Below are positions 1-8,997 of a DNA stretch of 64,000 bases, piece after piece. Below the pieces are notes generated by a model, which worked only from the letters and a program-made list of their open reading frames with translations, did not search any database and was not told the DNA's origin. Source of the stretch: Methanobacterium sp. UBA44 (GTDB lineage Archaea; Methanobacteriota; Methanobacteria; Methanobacteriales; Methanobacteriaceae). A program made the position numbers and the translations under genes. Numbering within the stretch: the stretch's first letter is position 1; the number at the start of each line of letters is the position of its first letter. The DNA lies in assembly GCA_002494885.1 (NCBI GenBank), contig DACV01000007.1, positions 1 through 64,000 on the forward strand. The letters are read 5' to 3'.

Positions 1-74
1 AAACTAAAGAAGAAATGAGAAGATTAATAAAAAAAACACTCACAATCATTAACATACGCCAGCAAATGGATTAA
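1..74 (+). CDS. C-terminal end of an unidentified protein (partial)
   Basis: The third forward frame is open from the window edge to a TAA at 72-74 and encodes about 23 residues, ending NIRQQMD. The stretch is basic and helical-looking (EEMRRLIKK). It is too short to assign to a family. It would converge on the membrane protein gene ending at 128. The reading could be chance, because only 74 bases are visible. Confidence 0.35.
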   Translation, partial: TKEEMRRLIKKTLTIINIRQQMD

Positions 75-127
75 AAATTCCTAAAAAAAAGTATAAAAAA
101 ATAAGTACTACACTATAACTTGATTTC

Positions 128-493
128 TCATCTTTTAGGTTTTTCAAAATGATTTTTAGCTATTTTTCCAATATAACCCCCAATACCAGCAGATAAAGAG
201 ATCAAAATAGCTGCACCACCAAACACAAATAAATAATCCGAATAAATGACCCCTGTATCATTTCTCATGGGCATTAATAATAATAAAATAAATATAATTG
301 AGACACATAATCCTTCATAGATTCCAAATCGTATTTTAGGCTCTTTAGCAAAAAATGTTGAAATAAATCCCCCGATGAACAAAGCGCTCACATAAGACAA
401 TATTACAACATCAAAGAACATCCCTAAATAGGCCACAGTTAATGTAACAACAATTCCAGCAAATATTGTAATAAAAGGATTAATCTTTACCAT
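128..493 (-). CDS. Small four-helix membrane protein (DUF5518-like)
   Basis: A protein of 121 residues, mostly hydrophobic, with about four predicted membrane segments (roughly 7-25, 32-48, 58-76 and 88-110) and a basic C-terminal tail (HFEKPKR). The glycine-rich last segment and overall size resemble the small DUF5518-type membrane proteins common in Methanobacterium; that family name is from memory and moderately sure. The start is well supported by a perfect AGGAGG just upstream. No enzymatic motif is visible. It precedes another small membrane protein on the same strand but is separated from it by about 70 bases with its own ribosome binding site. Confidence 0.75.
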   Translation of the reverse strand: MVKINPFITIFAGIVVTLTVAYLGMFFDVVILSYVSALFIGGFISTFFAKEPKIRFGIYEGLCVSIIFILLLLMPMRNDTGVIYSDYLFVFGGAAILISLSAGIGGYIGKIAKNHFEKPKR

Positions 494-561
494 AATTTTC
501 CTCCTAATATTTTTGTATTAAAATATTTTTGTATTAATTAGACTCCATTTAAATCTCAAAA

Positions 562-921
562 TTAAACTTCCCAAGGAAGTTTTGAATATTTCCCTCTTTT
601 GATATAATAGTAAATGAAAAGTATTATAAGAAATGTAAAAATGACAGCTGCAACATAAAATAGTAGTTCTTTCCTATAGAAAGGTTCAAAAATATATAGA
701 TAAGTTAATGTTAGTCCCTGAAGTAAAACTATGCCTAAAAAAGTTCTATAAAATACTTTAGAGCTATAATCTTTGATCCTAACTATAAAAATCAAAATAG
801 TGATAAACATGGCAAGAATTACAAATATATATAATTCATTCCCGCTGGAAAGATATTCGAAGAAAAAAAGAATTGAAACAATAATATTAAGCCAAATAAC
901 CATATTTCCATCTTTTTCCAT
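562..921 (-). CDS. Small membrane protein of unknown function
   Basis: About 119 residues with four hydrophobic segments separated by short basic loops (RIKDYSSK, YRK, IKRGKYSK), so probably an integral membrane protein. I place the start at the ATG at 921 (MEKDGNM), because GGGTGAAATT directly upstream is a good GGTGA-type ribosome binding site. A GTG four codons earlier (933) is inside that site. No family is recognised. The gene lies just downstream of the large surface-protein gene on the same strand and might share its transcript. Confidence 0.65.
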   Translation of the reverse strand: MEKDGNMVIWLNIIVSILFFFEYLSSGNELYIFVILAMFITILIFIVRIKDYSSKVFYRTFLGIVLLQGLTLTYLYIFEPFYRKELLFYVAAVIFTFLIILFIYYYIKRGKYSKLPWEV

Positions 922-951
922 AATTTCACCCACATTTATCCAAAAATAAGA

Positions 952-2091
952 TTAATGGCCATAAATCTCCTGTTTCCATAAGGGTTGTTCTTTATAATCA
1001 GGTTCATCTTTTATGGATGAAATTTCACTTATACCTGCTGCAATTTGAGTACCACCCATAATTACTAAAAATGTAGAAAGACCAAAAGTTTCAGGTTCTC
1101 CTAAAATTCCTGCTGCAGCAGTTCTTGTTCCTGATGTTATTTTTATCGAACCAGATATAACTTTATATGCCTTTTTTCCATTGACATGATACCAAGGTAC
1201 ATATGCCTTATATCTGTATTTAGCATAATGACCCTTACAGAAACCCCATTTTGTCTTCCAATGTCCGCTTTTTACTAATACTTTTTTATAACCAATTCTG
1301 TAGTACCCCCTTTTGAGAAAGATACCTTCCCAATGAGGATCATAGATGAAATAAATATATTTTTTCCAAACGTAATGACTTGTATCTACCCACACACGAT
1401 ATCTATAAGAATAACTAGGTATCCAAACTTTTTTCCATCTCCACACATATCCCATAGCAGTAATGTTTTGCATTGTCTCATTGTCAAGTAATGTTGCATT
1501 TGATAGTGTGCCATTTGTATTATTTAGGATAACTAGCGCATTTCCAGTATAAAGTTCATTGAATTTATCTGAAGTCATCTCAATGTATCCTAAGTTTGTA
1601 TCTATTAAATAAACCATTTCATCAGTTACATTCCTTATGATATCATAATGATCGTATCCATTAATGGTTAAAACAACTATATAGTCAGTTCTAAGTTGAT
1701 TTTTTGTTAATCTTGCTCCTATGGCATTTAATCCTTTATGTTGAGCTGCCTGTACAAGTCCTGACATTTTAGTTCCATTTTCATCTGTTTCGGCGAGAGT
1801 TGTAATTTCTTCTTCAGTTGTATTAATTCCTATGTGTTTCATGATAGTGACCAGAGCTGCAGGCCCACAAGTGTAGATATTAGTTGCCATAACGATATTA
1901 TTAGAGTCAATTTGAGATATATCTGTAATCCAGCTGTTTGTCACGTTATTTCCTATTTCTATAGTATCATTAGAGTTATAATAGCTTATTCCTCCACCAT
2001 TATCCAGTATATTATTTTCTGTTATTGTATTATTGTTTGAATGGTAAAAATAAATCCCTATCCAGTTTCCATTTACCCTATTCTCTGACAT
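952..2091 (-). CDS. C-terminal half of frameshifted surface protein: C39-like peptidase
   Basis: This open frame (379 residues from its first ATG, open upstream to about 2190) is the C-terminal continuation of the gene at 2139-5750, cut off by a one-base frameshift. Residues 1-60 are the last beta-helix coils. Residues about 70-190 are a C39-like cysteine peptidase fold with nucleophile Cys75 (TCGPAAL), His148 (GYDHYDII) and Asp164 (LIDTNLG). Residues about 210-320 are an unusual tail rich in Trp, Tyr, His and Lys (KKVWIPSYSYRYRVW, GHWKTKWGFCKGHYAKY) that could bind polysaccharide. A hydrophobic, glycine-rich stretch follows near the end. C39 enzymes usually process double-glycine leaders in ABC transporters, but here the domain sits on a cell-wall protein and a cell-wall or surface target is more likely. 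The ATG at 2091 is internal to the original protein, so this half is probably not made alone. Confidence 0.75.
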   Translation of the reverse strand: MSENRVNGNWIGIYFYHSNNNTITENNILDNGGGISYYNSNDTIEIGNNVTNSWITDISQIDSNNIVMATNIYTCGPAALVTIMKHIGINTTEEEITTLAETDENGTKMSGLVQAAQHKGLNAIGARLTKNQLRTDYIVVLTINGYDHYDIIRNVTDEMVYLIDTNLGYIEMTSDKFNELYTGNALVILNNTNGTLSNATLLDNETMQNITAMGYVWRWKKVWIPSYSYRYRVWVDTSHYVWKKYIYFIYDPHWEGIFLKRGYYRIGYKKVLVKSGHWKTKWGFCKGHYAKYRYKAYVPWYHVNGKKAYKVISGSIKITSGTRTAAAGILGEPETFGLSTFLVIMGGTQIAAGISEISSIKDEPDYKEQPLWKQEIYGH

Positions 2092-2138
2092 GATATTGTA
2101 TTGTGAGAGATATAGATGTATTCCATCCCAATTGTCTG

Positions 2139-5100
2139 TTACATTAGTTCCAGATATGATACTATTAGTTGAATTTTCGAGGTAAATTCCATAATATTAT
2201 CTCTAATTGTACATCCACTTATGTTGTTATTATTTGATTGAATTAGATATATTCCATAATAATTATCTTTTATTTCACTCTGAGTTATTGTGTTATTAGT
2301 AGAATTATAAAGTAGAATTCCAAATTTATTTTCCATTAAAACATTTCCTCTAATTGTGCAGTTGCTAGTTGAATTAAAAAGTATACAACTCAACTCACTA
2401 TCAGTACTTATTATTAAATCCTGTATTACTGAGCCACTTCCGCCAATATTAATTACAAAAATACTTCTATCTTTATTTAAGGCATTTAAAGTAACATTAT
2501 CTTCTGTTAATGGTTTTAATGTCACTTTCTTATTAAGAACTACATTTTCAGTATATGTGCCTTCTTTTAAGTTTATAATATCACCATTTATGGTACTATT
2601 ACTGCCTATAGCAGCTTGTATTGTTTCAAATCCTTGACCAGTTCTGTTATTGTAAATACCTAGCACTTCTACACTTACTACATTCACAGGTATAATTATT
2701 GCTGGGCTATTCAATGTTACAGAAACATTAGCAACTCCTATAACTGTACCATTCAGTATGGCACTTGCCCTACCTTTGCTAGTATTTGTAGGTGCAACTA
2801 TTGTTCCAAGATCTGTTAAAAAGATTATAGGTACATTATCAGGTATATTACCATCTTTGGATGTATCTTCTCCCTGATTATTCTTTGTTAAGTCTGTATT
2901 TATTATGTTATTATAACAGATTCCTGTACGGTTTGACCAGTCTCGTGAACTAGTTACATTAAGAACAAGCCATGTATCGCAATTTACATTTCCCATTACA
3001 TAAATATTATAAGGGTTATTATTAGTGCCCCACCAGTTATTAGTTGCATTAAGTGTGCCATTACCTGTATTATATAACCCATATCGGGCGTTTCCTGTTA
3101 TAATATTAAAATTAACATCAGCTGTGGTGTTCTCTAAATATATTCCATCTACATTGTTATTGGATACAACATTGCTTGAAATATTCTCATTTCCAGAGCC
3201 TATTATCTTTATCCCATTTTGATTATTGTATTTAATGATGTTATTTGATATTGTACTATTTAAGCACATATTTATTAAAACGCCATTACCTGTATTATTT
3301 ATGATATTATTTCCAGAAATCTCATTGTATATAGAATTTTCAATCCATATTCCAATTAAATTGCCTGTTATGTTATTTCCGGTGATAGAATTATCATTAG
3401 AGGTTACATAAATTCCAGAACTGCTTGTAGATCCTTTAATAATGAGATTCTGTAATGTTGTTCCATTTCCATTTATTCCAATACTAAAAACTGGTAATTC
3501 TATATTTGCTGCAATAATTGTTGAATTTCCATTAAGTGAACATATATTCAGCCTTTTATTGACAACAACGTTTTCTGTGAATACTCCATCTCCTATCTTT
3601 AGGGTATCATTGTTTAATGTGTCTGTATCATTTATTGTATCTTGAATTGTGTTGAACATCTCATTTGTCCTTAAATTATACACTTTATTAGGATAAGAAA
3701 CAACTATCCAAGGATTTACATTTATATCTTCAGATAATGTGCCATCAGTACTATTATAGGAATTCATAATCAGTGAATACATGTAAACTAGTGATTCATA
3801 ACGTATTGAGTCCCCTAAACTGATATTGGACAGGTAATTAGGGGCATATCTATTTGCATCTGTGAATGATTTGATGATGCTGGCCATTTCAATAAATTCA
3901 TCATCTAATATAATTCCGTTTGTCATGTTTTCTGTTGGGTTTGGTGCATTTCCCACATTTCCAAGCAAAATAGATGTGGTAATTTCATTGTTAATGTTTA
4001 AGACGGCTTTAGTTGCAAGCTTTAAAAACTGGGGCATACTTACCTGAATTCCTGAAATTGTAACACTGCTTGGAAGTTGATGGTTTGTTTCAATGTAATT
4101 TTTTACTGTTCCAGCAGCAGTCTTTATCGTATCAATTGTAAATCCAATATCTGATGGGAAATATGGGCTGTAGGTTAAAGAGCCAACACAATTGTACTTA
4201 TAAATATCGTAGTATGTAGATACCCAGTTAACAGAAGAAATAAAAGTAGGAGTGCTTCTACCCCACCAGTTGTTAGTAGCTGTTATATTGCTGGTGCCCT
4301 GGCTTACCAATCCGAATTTACTGTTTCCATAGATTCTATTGAAATTAATTACAGCATTTGAGTATTGGGGATTAATCCCATATTGACCGCCTGTAATTGT
4401 ATTTTCTGTTATAGTAATATTATTATTTGTACTAGTCAAAAAAATTCCATATTGATTATTTGTAATAGTATTCCCCATTACAGTACAATTAGAAACACCA
4501 GCTAAACGAATACCTATCCCTGAAGTGGCATCCTTTATTGTAAATCCTTGAATTATTGTGCCACTTCCATTTCCATAAACATTGAAAATATAACTTGTTG
4601 TGCTTACTGCTTGCATAATCACATTACTGGAAACAGCCTTTATAGTCACTTTTCTGTTCACATAAACATTTTGAGTATAAATACCTTCTTTAACTATTAT
4701 AGTATCATTATCAAGTGTATCATTATCACTTATGGCGGCGTTTATTGTATCAAACCATTCACTGGTCCTTTCATTATAAACACCAAGCACATTAACAGAT
4801 GTACTAACTGTTTGACTATCTAAAGAAGCTGAGATACTGGCACCGGACATACTATTACTAAGTGTTGTTATAGCTTTTCCATTTCTGGTAGTTGCAGGGG
4901 TAATGATAGTTCCGAGCGTTGTGGTGAAATTTATGGGTGTTCCGTCAGGTACATTTCCACCCGGGGATGTATCATTACCCTGGCTATTATGTGTTAAATC
5001 TGCTGTAATTTCAGAATCCTCACCAGCATGTGCAGTATCTGTGGAGTTTATTGTTAAAACTAGCCATGGATTATAATTTATTATGCAGTTTTGGTTCCAG

Positions 5101-5750
5101 ATATCATAAGTGGATGGCCAGTTTGTTGAATAAATGTAAGTTGGAGTATTTTTACCCCACCAGTTGTTCGTAGCATTAGCATTTCCATTATTGAGGACAA
5201 ATAGCCCATATCTTGTGTTTCCACTAATACTGTTAAATTTAACATTAACTGTAGAATTAACAACACATATCCCATCATTATTATTTATTAAAGTGTTTTG
5301 AGTTATTAAAGTGTTATAAGCTTTATAAAGGTAAATTCCATGATAATTATTGGTTATTTTATTTCCAGTGATAATACAGTTACTGGATTCATTTAGATAA
5401 ATTCCAACATAGTTCGTTGAACCGTTTATGTTAAAACCCTGTATTGTCGAACCATTTCCAGCATTATAAACTATAATTGTTGATTTAGAAGAATTTACAG
5501 CCCGAATAGTTACATTTCCACCAGTTTTAGCCTTTAATGATAATTTTTTATTTATAACCAGATTTTCAGTATAAATATAAGCCGCCCCATTATTATCATT
5601 CACTATAATCGTATCATTAGCAGAAGAATTATTTATCGCTGATTGAATACTACCACCCGGATTAACAGTCCAATCAGCCGCTGAAACTGCACCCATAAAT
5701 AACATGCATATTACTAAAATACTCATTAAACACAAAATTTTCTTACACAT
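2139..5750 (-). CDS. Secreted beta-helix protein with pseudomurein-binding repeats (N-terminal part, frameshifted)
   Basis: About 1203 residues. The start is ATG 5750 (MCKKILCLM), preceded by AGGGG at seven bases, rather than the ATG at 5768. Residues 1-24 form a signal peptide ending AVSA. Parallel beta-helix coils (NNxI, GIYL, NNWWG) fill about 30-240, 330-500 and 690-940. Two Ig-like domains (near 245-320 and 948-1033) each end in LGVYNxRT/LGIYNNRT. Residues about 533-588 match the pseudomurein-binding repeat (TAAGTVKNYI, LPSSVTISG, MPQFLKLATKA), with a degenerate second copy at 608-668. The protein should be exported and held on pseudomurein. The last 16 residues before the stop are out-of-frame sequence: shifting one base near 2191-2198 restores beta-helix text (GIYLENSTNSIISG) that runs into the C39 half. 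Intact, the protein would be about 1599 residues. Asn/Thr-rich sequons suggest heavy N-glycosylation. Confidence 0.8.
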   Translation of the reverse strand: MCKKILCLMSILVICMLFMGAVSAADWTVNPGGSIQSAINNSSANDTIIVNDNNGAAYIYTENLVINKKLSLKAKTGGNVTIRAVNSSKSTIIVYNAGNGSTIQGFNINGSTNYVGIYLNESSNCIITGNKITNNYHGIYLYKAYNTLITQNTLINNNDGICVVNSTVNVKFNSISGNTRYGLFVLNNGNANATNNWWGKNTPTYIYSTNWPSTYDIWNQNCIINYNPWLVLTINSTDTAHAGEDSEITADLTHNSQGNDTSPGGNVPDGTPINFTTTLGTIITPATTRNGKAITTLSNSMSGASISASLDSQTVSTSVNVLGVYNERTSEWFDTINAAISDNDTLDNDTIIVKEGIYTQNVYVNRKVTIKAVSSNVIMQAVSTTSYIFNVYGNGSGTIIQGFTIKDATSGIGIRLAGVSNCTVMGNTITNNQYGIFLTSTNNNITITENTITGGQYGINPQYSNAVINFNRIYGNSKFGLVSQGTSNITATNNWWGRSTPTFISSVNWVSTYYDIYKYNCVGSLTYSPYFPSDIGFTIDTIKTAAGTVKNYIETNHQLPSSVTISGIQVSMPQFLKLATKAVLNINNEITTSILLGNVGNAPNPTENMTNGIILDDEFIEMASIIKSFTDANRYAPNYLSNISLGDSIRYESLVYMYSLIMNSYNSTDGTLSEDINVNPWIVVSYPNKVYNLRTNEMFNTIQDTINDTDTLNNDTLKIGDGVFTENVVVNKRLNICSLNGNSTIIAANIELPVFSIGINGNGTTLQNLIIKGSTSSSGIYVTSNDNSITGNNITGNLIGIWIENSIYNEISGNNIINNTGNGVLINMCLNSTISNNIIKYNNQNGIKIIGSGNENISSNVVSNNNVDGIYLENTTADVNFNIITGNARYGLYNTGNGTLNATNNWWGTNNNPYNIYVMGNVNCDTWLVLNVTSSRDWSNRTGICYNNIINTDLTKNNQGEDTSKDGNIPDNVPIIFLTDLGTIVAPTNTSKGRASAILNGTVIGVANVSVTLNSPAIIIPVNVVSVEVLGIYNNRTGQGFETIQAAIGSNSTINGDIINLKEGTYTENVVLNKKVTLKPLTEDNVTLNALNKDRSIFVINIGGSGSVIQDLIISTDSELSCILFNSTSNCTIRGNVLMENKFGILLYNSTNNTITQSEIKDNYYGIYLIQSNNNNISGCTIRDNIMEFTSKIQLIVSYLELM

Positions 5751-5757
5751 AATAATT

Positions 5758-5762
5758 CCCCT
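5758..5762 (-). promoter_or_regulatory. Ribosome binding site fixing the surface-protein start
   Basis: AGGGG on the minus strand, seven bases before ATG 5750. It favours MCKKILC as the true N-terminus over the ATG at 5768, which has no such site. Confidence 0.55.
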
Positions 5763-5768
5763 AATCAT

Positions 5769-6248
5769 TACATCATAAAAACCATTTCAACTATAAAAGC
5801 CTGTTAACAAAGCTTTTAAGCATATTACTTCGTTATAACTCTAAAACAGTTGAAAACATCTTATGTAATTACTTTCAATCTTTAGTAAGTTATTATATTC
5901 ACATACAAAAATAAATTCATAAACAAAATTGTGAAAAATGCCCCTTAAAAAATCAATTAAAATGCTCTTAATAAAAATATAAAATAATCAACGTTATTAA
6001 TAATAGTAAATGAAAATATGAATTTTGATTAATCAAAACGTGAAAATCATCTGAAATCCCTTAAACTCCTTATAAAGTAAAATAGGTAGATAAATATCTG
6101 ATATAAAGGAAATTAATGGTTATATTAAATAATCTGAGGGAATTGAAAAATTTAAATTTCATGAAGTACGATAATGATTATAAAAGTTTATTTATTTAAA
6201 AATATGATAATTAAATCATTTCAATCCTAAAGTTTAAAGAGTGAGTAA
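5769..6248. other. 480-base divergent intergenic region
   Basis: Very AT-rich and without a convincing gene. It must hold promoters for the leftward surface protein and the rightward epimerase. TATA-like elements are visible at 5791-5800 (minus, GCTTTTATAG, about 45 bases before ATG 5750) and at 6178-6190 (plus, ATTATAAAAG). No clear repeat or RNA structure was seen. Confidence 0.45.
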
Positions 6249-7178
6249 ATGAAAAATAAAAAAGTAATAGTTACAGGCGGCCTGGGATTTATTGGCTCCC
6301 ATATCGTTGAAAGGCTTAATGAAGATAATGAAGTCCTTATTGTGGATGATCAATCCTCAGGTAAGATAGAAAATATAAAGCATCTTGATTTTACTAAAAT
6401 TGACACAACACTGGGTGATATAACTGCAATTAATCTCGAGGAAATCTTTGATGGCTGTGATTATGTATTTCATCAGGCAGCAAAAACCAGTGTTCCAGAA
6501 AGTATTGAAGATCCTTTAAGCACAAATGAAGTAAACATTACCGGAACTTTAAGGGTTCTTGAAGCAGCAAAAAATGTGGATGTCAAAAAAGTGGTTTTCG
6601 CATCATCATCAGCGGTTTACGGAGACTCAAAGTCGTTACCGCTCAGTGAAGATTTGCCAGTTCGGCCATTATCTCCTTATGCAGCAACTAAAGCAGCTGA
6701 TGAATTGTACTGCAATGTTTATTCTGAAATATATGAATTGCCTACCGTTGCTCTTAGATATTTCAATGTTTTTGGGCCACGGCAAGACCCAAACTCGCAG
6801 TATGCGGCTGTTATTCCAAATTTCATTGATAAACTGCTTAAAAATGAAAATCCTGTTATTTATGGGGATGGGGAACAGAGTAGAGATTTTGTATCTGTGA
6901 AAAGAGTTGTTGATGCCAATATACTTGCTGCAGAATCTAAAGAAACAGGTACTTTTAATATAGGGCTTGGAAAAAGTACAACGGTCAATCAACTTTATGA
7001 GACCATTAATGATGTTCTCCAAAAGGATATTGAGTCCATATATAAAAATGAACGCCCTGGAGATATCAAGCATTCAGTTGCAGACATTTCTAAAGCTGAA
7101 GCAATTGGATTTAAGCCTGGATTTGATTTTAAAGAGGATTTAAATGAAACCATTCAATGGTTTATGAACAAAAAATAA
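6249..7178 (+). CDS. galE: NAD-dependent sugar epimerase (UDP-glucose/UDP-GlcNAc 4-epimerase family)
   Basis: An extended short-chain dehydrogenase of 309 residues, the usual size for GalE/WbpP-type epimerases. The NAD motif TGGLGFIGSH is at 9-18, the SSSAVYG strand near 118, and the catalytic Tyr144/Lys148 pair lies in PYAATKAADE. RYFNVFGPRQDP and the GDGEQSRDFVSV substrate loop are typical. It would interconvert UDP-Glc/UDP-Gal or the N-acetyl forms in the cytoplasm; sequence alone does not tell which. The start ATG follows GAGTGAGT. It begins the rightward surface-polysaccharide region, with a GT-C-like protein 87 bases downstream, so a shared transcript is plausible. Confidence 0.85.
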   Translation: MKNKKVIVTGGLGFIGSHIVERLNEDNEVLIVDDQSSGKIENIKHLDFTKIDTTLGDITAINLEEIFDGCDYVFHQAAKTSVPESIEDPLSTNEVNITGTLRVLEAAKNVDVKKVVFASSSAVYGDSKSLPLSEDLPVRPLSPYAATKAADELYCNVYSEIYELPTVALRYFNVFGPRQDPNSQYAAVIPNFIDKLLKNENPVIYGDGEQSRDFVSVKRVVDANILAAESKETGTFNIGLGKSTTVNQLYETINDVLQKDIESIYKNERPGDIKHSVADISKAEAIGFKPGFDFKEDLNETIQWFMNKK

Positions 7179-7255
7179 ATATTTTAAACCAAATAATAAA
7201 TCTCTTTATATATCACAATCCATCAAGTTATCTATCACTTAAATCTTGAACTCCC

Positions 7256-7261
7256 AGGTGA
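7256..7261 (+). promoter_or_regulatory. Ribosome binding site supporting a TTG start
   Basis: AGGTGA four bases before TTG 7266. It decides in favour of a TTG start for the membrane glycosyltransferase-like gene. Confidence 0.55.
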
Positions 7262-7265
7262 TCAG

Positions 7266-8948
7266 TTGGACCTTAAAAAATACTATAATCCTGATTTTGT
7301 TAGTTTACGTAAAGTCTACAGCGATCCACTTTTTATTTTGATTTTGATCACAACTCTATTAACTCTTTACCTTTTAAGTGTTCAAATGAAGATAGGCGTT
7401 CCCTATTTTGACGTCTTTAACTATTTAAATAACGGACTTTATTTTGCAGGGATGGGGAAAGGTAATTTTCTGTATCTTCCACCATTTATACCGATTTTAA
7501 ATGCAATATTCTTTAAACTGGGATACGTATCTATCAACGCCATTTTTATTATTAGCAGCATAATATTCATTATTGGAGTTATAGGATTATATTTACTTTT
7601 TAATCAACGCTTTAATAAAATTCAGAGCTTTACAGGCAGTATAATCTTTATCTCATTTCCTTTAATTATTTCATGGGCAGCCACTGGTGGTATAGACCTT
7701 CCGGGAGTTACTTTCTCCATATGGGCCATATATCTCACAATTTTAGGCGTGAAAAAAGATTCAAGATTCTTATATCTCATTTTACCGGTAATCATGTTGT
7801 CTTTCATTACAAGGTATACATCAGGCTTGATAATTCTTCCTGTGGTTTTTTATATTCTCATTAATTTAAAAAACATTGAAAACATTAAAAAAGTTATTTT
7901 AGCTTTCATACTGGAATTTATAGCATTAATTGGAGTTTTTTTAGTTTTATACATTAATTTAGGAACAGCCAAAAATTTTTACAGTCTTTTAATCTATGTT
8001 ACCACATCCACAACCGTTGGAATAGGAGATGTGGCTTATAATCCTGATCCTTTATATTACATCCATAATATTTTGAATTATATCTCAATAGCTCCATTTC
8101 AGGGTACTTATTCCCAAATATTAAACCCAGTAAATTCTGTACCGTCAATATTAGCATACATAATTGCTTTAGTTGTTGTAATTGGACTTTTATTTTATAT
8201 TTACAGAATTTTGAATTTAAAATTAAGAAGTAAAATGAATTCTCCAGCTATATTGAAAATAGTAACTTTTTTTGCTCTTGTTGTCAGTTTATTACTCACA
8301 TTTGGTACTGTATCCTTTTTTATAAGTGAAATATTTTTCTTCCTGATATGTTACCTTTCTTATTCCCTTTTGAAATCTTCTAAATTAGAAAATATAGACA
8401 TTGATATCATGTTTTTTTCATGGTTTGGAGCTTACTTAATATTCCACAGTATTCTGGCGATTAAAGTAGATAGATATTTTATTACCATGGCCCCTGCATT
8501 TGTTTATTTCATTATTCTTGGATTAAGCGAATTTATTGACAAAATAAAACCTGAAATTAAAAATAAAAACCTGAAATCATGGGGTATTTATTTAATTGTT
8601 GCATTAATATTTTTATCAACATCTACAGCCACTTATATTGGCCATACGCCTAAAAAATGTTTTACACTGGATATAGAGGATGCCAGCAACTGGCTTAAAG
8701 AGTATGACCCTGATTACAGAGATAAAACAATTTATTCAGATTATGAGTCTGCTACAAGCTGGTATTTAAAAAGAAAGATTAATGGGGGGTTTCCAGTATC
8801 CATGACCACTGCAAAATTATTCTCCAGGATGCTTCAAAGAAATAATGTAGATTATTATATCGATTCTTTAAACACAACAAAACCAGATTTAGAAGGTTAT
8901 TATATAATTAAAAAAACAGGAACTGTTGCAATATATGCTAAAATATAA
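7266..8948 (+). CDS. Multi-spanning GT-C-type glycosyltransferase-like membrane protein
   Basis: 560 residues with about 11-12 membrane helices and a short soluble C-terminal domain (about 465-560). The first loop after helix 1 has PYFDVFNYLNNG with an acidic residue in the place typical of GT39/ArnT-like GT-C enzymes, which use polyprenyl-phosphate sugars. WAATGGIDLPG around 138 and RYTSGL around 182 fit such proteins. The start is TTG 7266 with AGGTGA ahead. A role in transferring a lipid-linked sugar outside the membrane is inferred from fold and neighbours; acceptor and sugar are unknown. Confidence 0.7.
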   Translation: MDLKKYYNPDFVSLRKVYSDPLFILILITTLLTLYLLSVQMKIGVPYFDVFNYLNNGLYFAGMGKGNFLYLPPFIPILNAIFFKLGYVSINAIFIISSIIFIIGVIGLYLLFNQRFNKIQSFTGSIIFISFPLIISWAATGGIDLPGVTFSIWAIYLTILGVKKDSRFLYLILPVIMLSFITRYTSGLIILPVVFYILINLKNIENIKKVILAFILEFIALIGVFLVLYINLGTAKNFYSLLIYVTTSTTVGIGDVAYNPDPLYYIHNILNYISIAPFQGTYSQILNPVNSVPSILAYIIALVVVIGLLFYIYRILNLKLRSKMNSPAILKIVTFFALVVSLLLTFGTVSFFISEIFFFLICYLSYSLLKSSKLENIDIDIMFFSWFGAYLIFHSILAIKVDRYFITMAPAFVYFIILGLSEFIDKIKPEIKNKNLKSWGIYLIVALIFLSTSTATYIGHTPKKCFTLDIEDASNWLKEYDPDYRDKTIYSDYESATSWYLKRKINGGFPVSMTTAKLFSRMLQRNNVDYYIDSLNTTKPDLEGYYIIKKTGTVAIYAKI

Positions 8949-8997
8949 AAACATGAACTATGAGGGAAAATTCAGTAAAACAATTTTTTAAGAATAT

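Noticed and set aside
2356..4823. Several plus-strand open frames of 60-93 codons opposite the surface protein
   Set aside because: Antisense shadows of Asn/Thr-rich repeat codons; no ribosome binding sites and biased hydrophobic composition.
5081..5278. 65-codon minus-strand frame inside the surface protein
   Set aside because: Second frame of a beta-helix repeat segment; no start signal.
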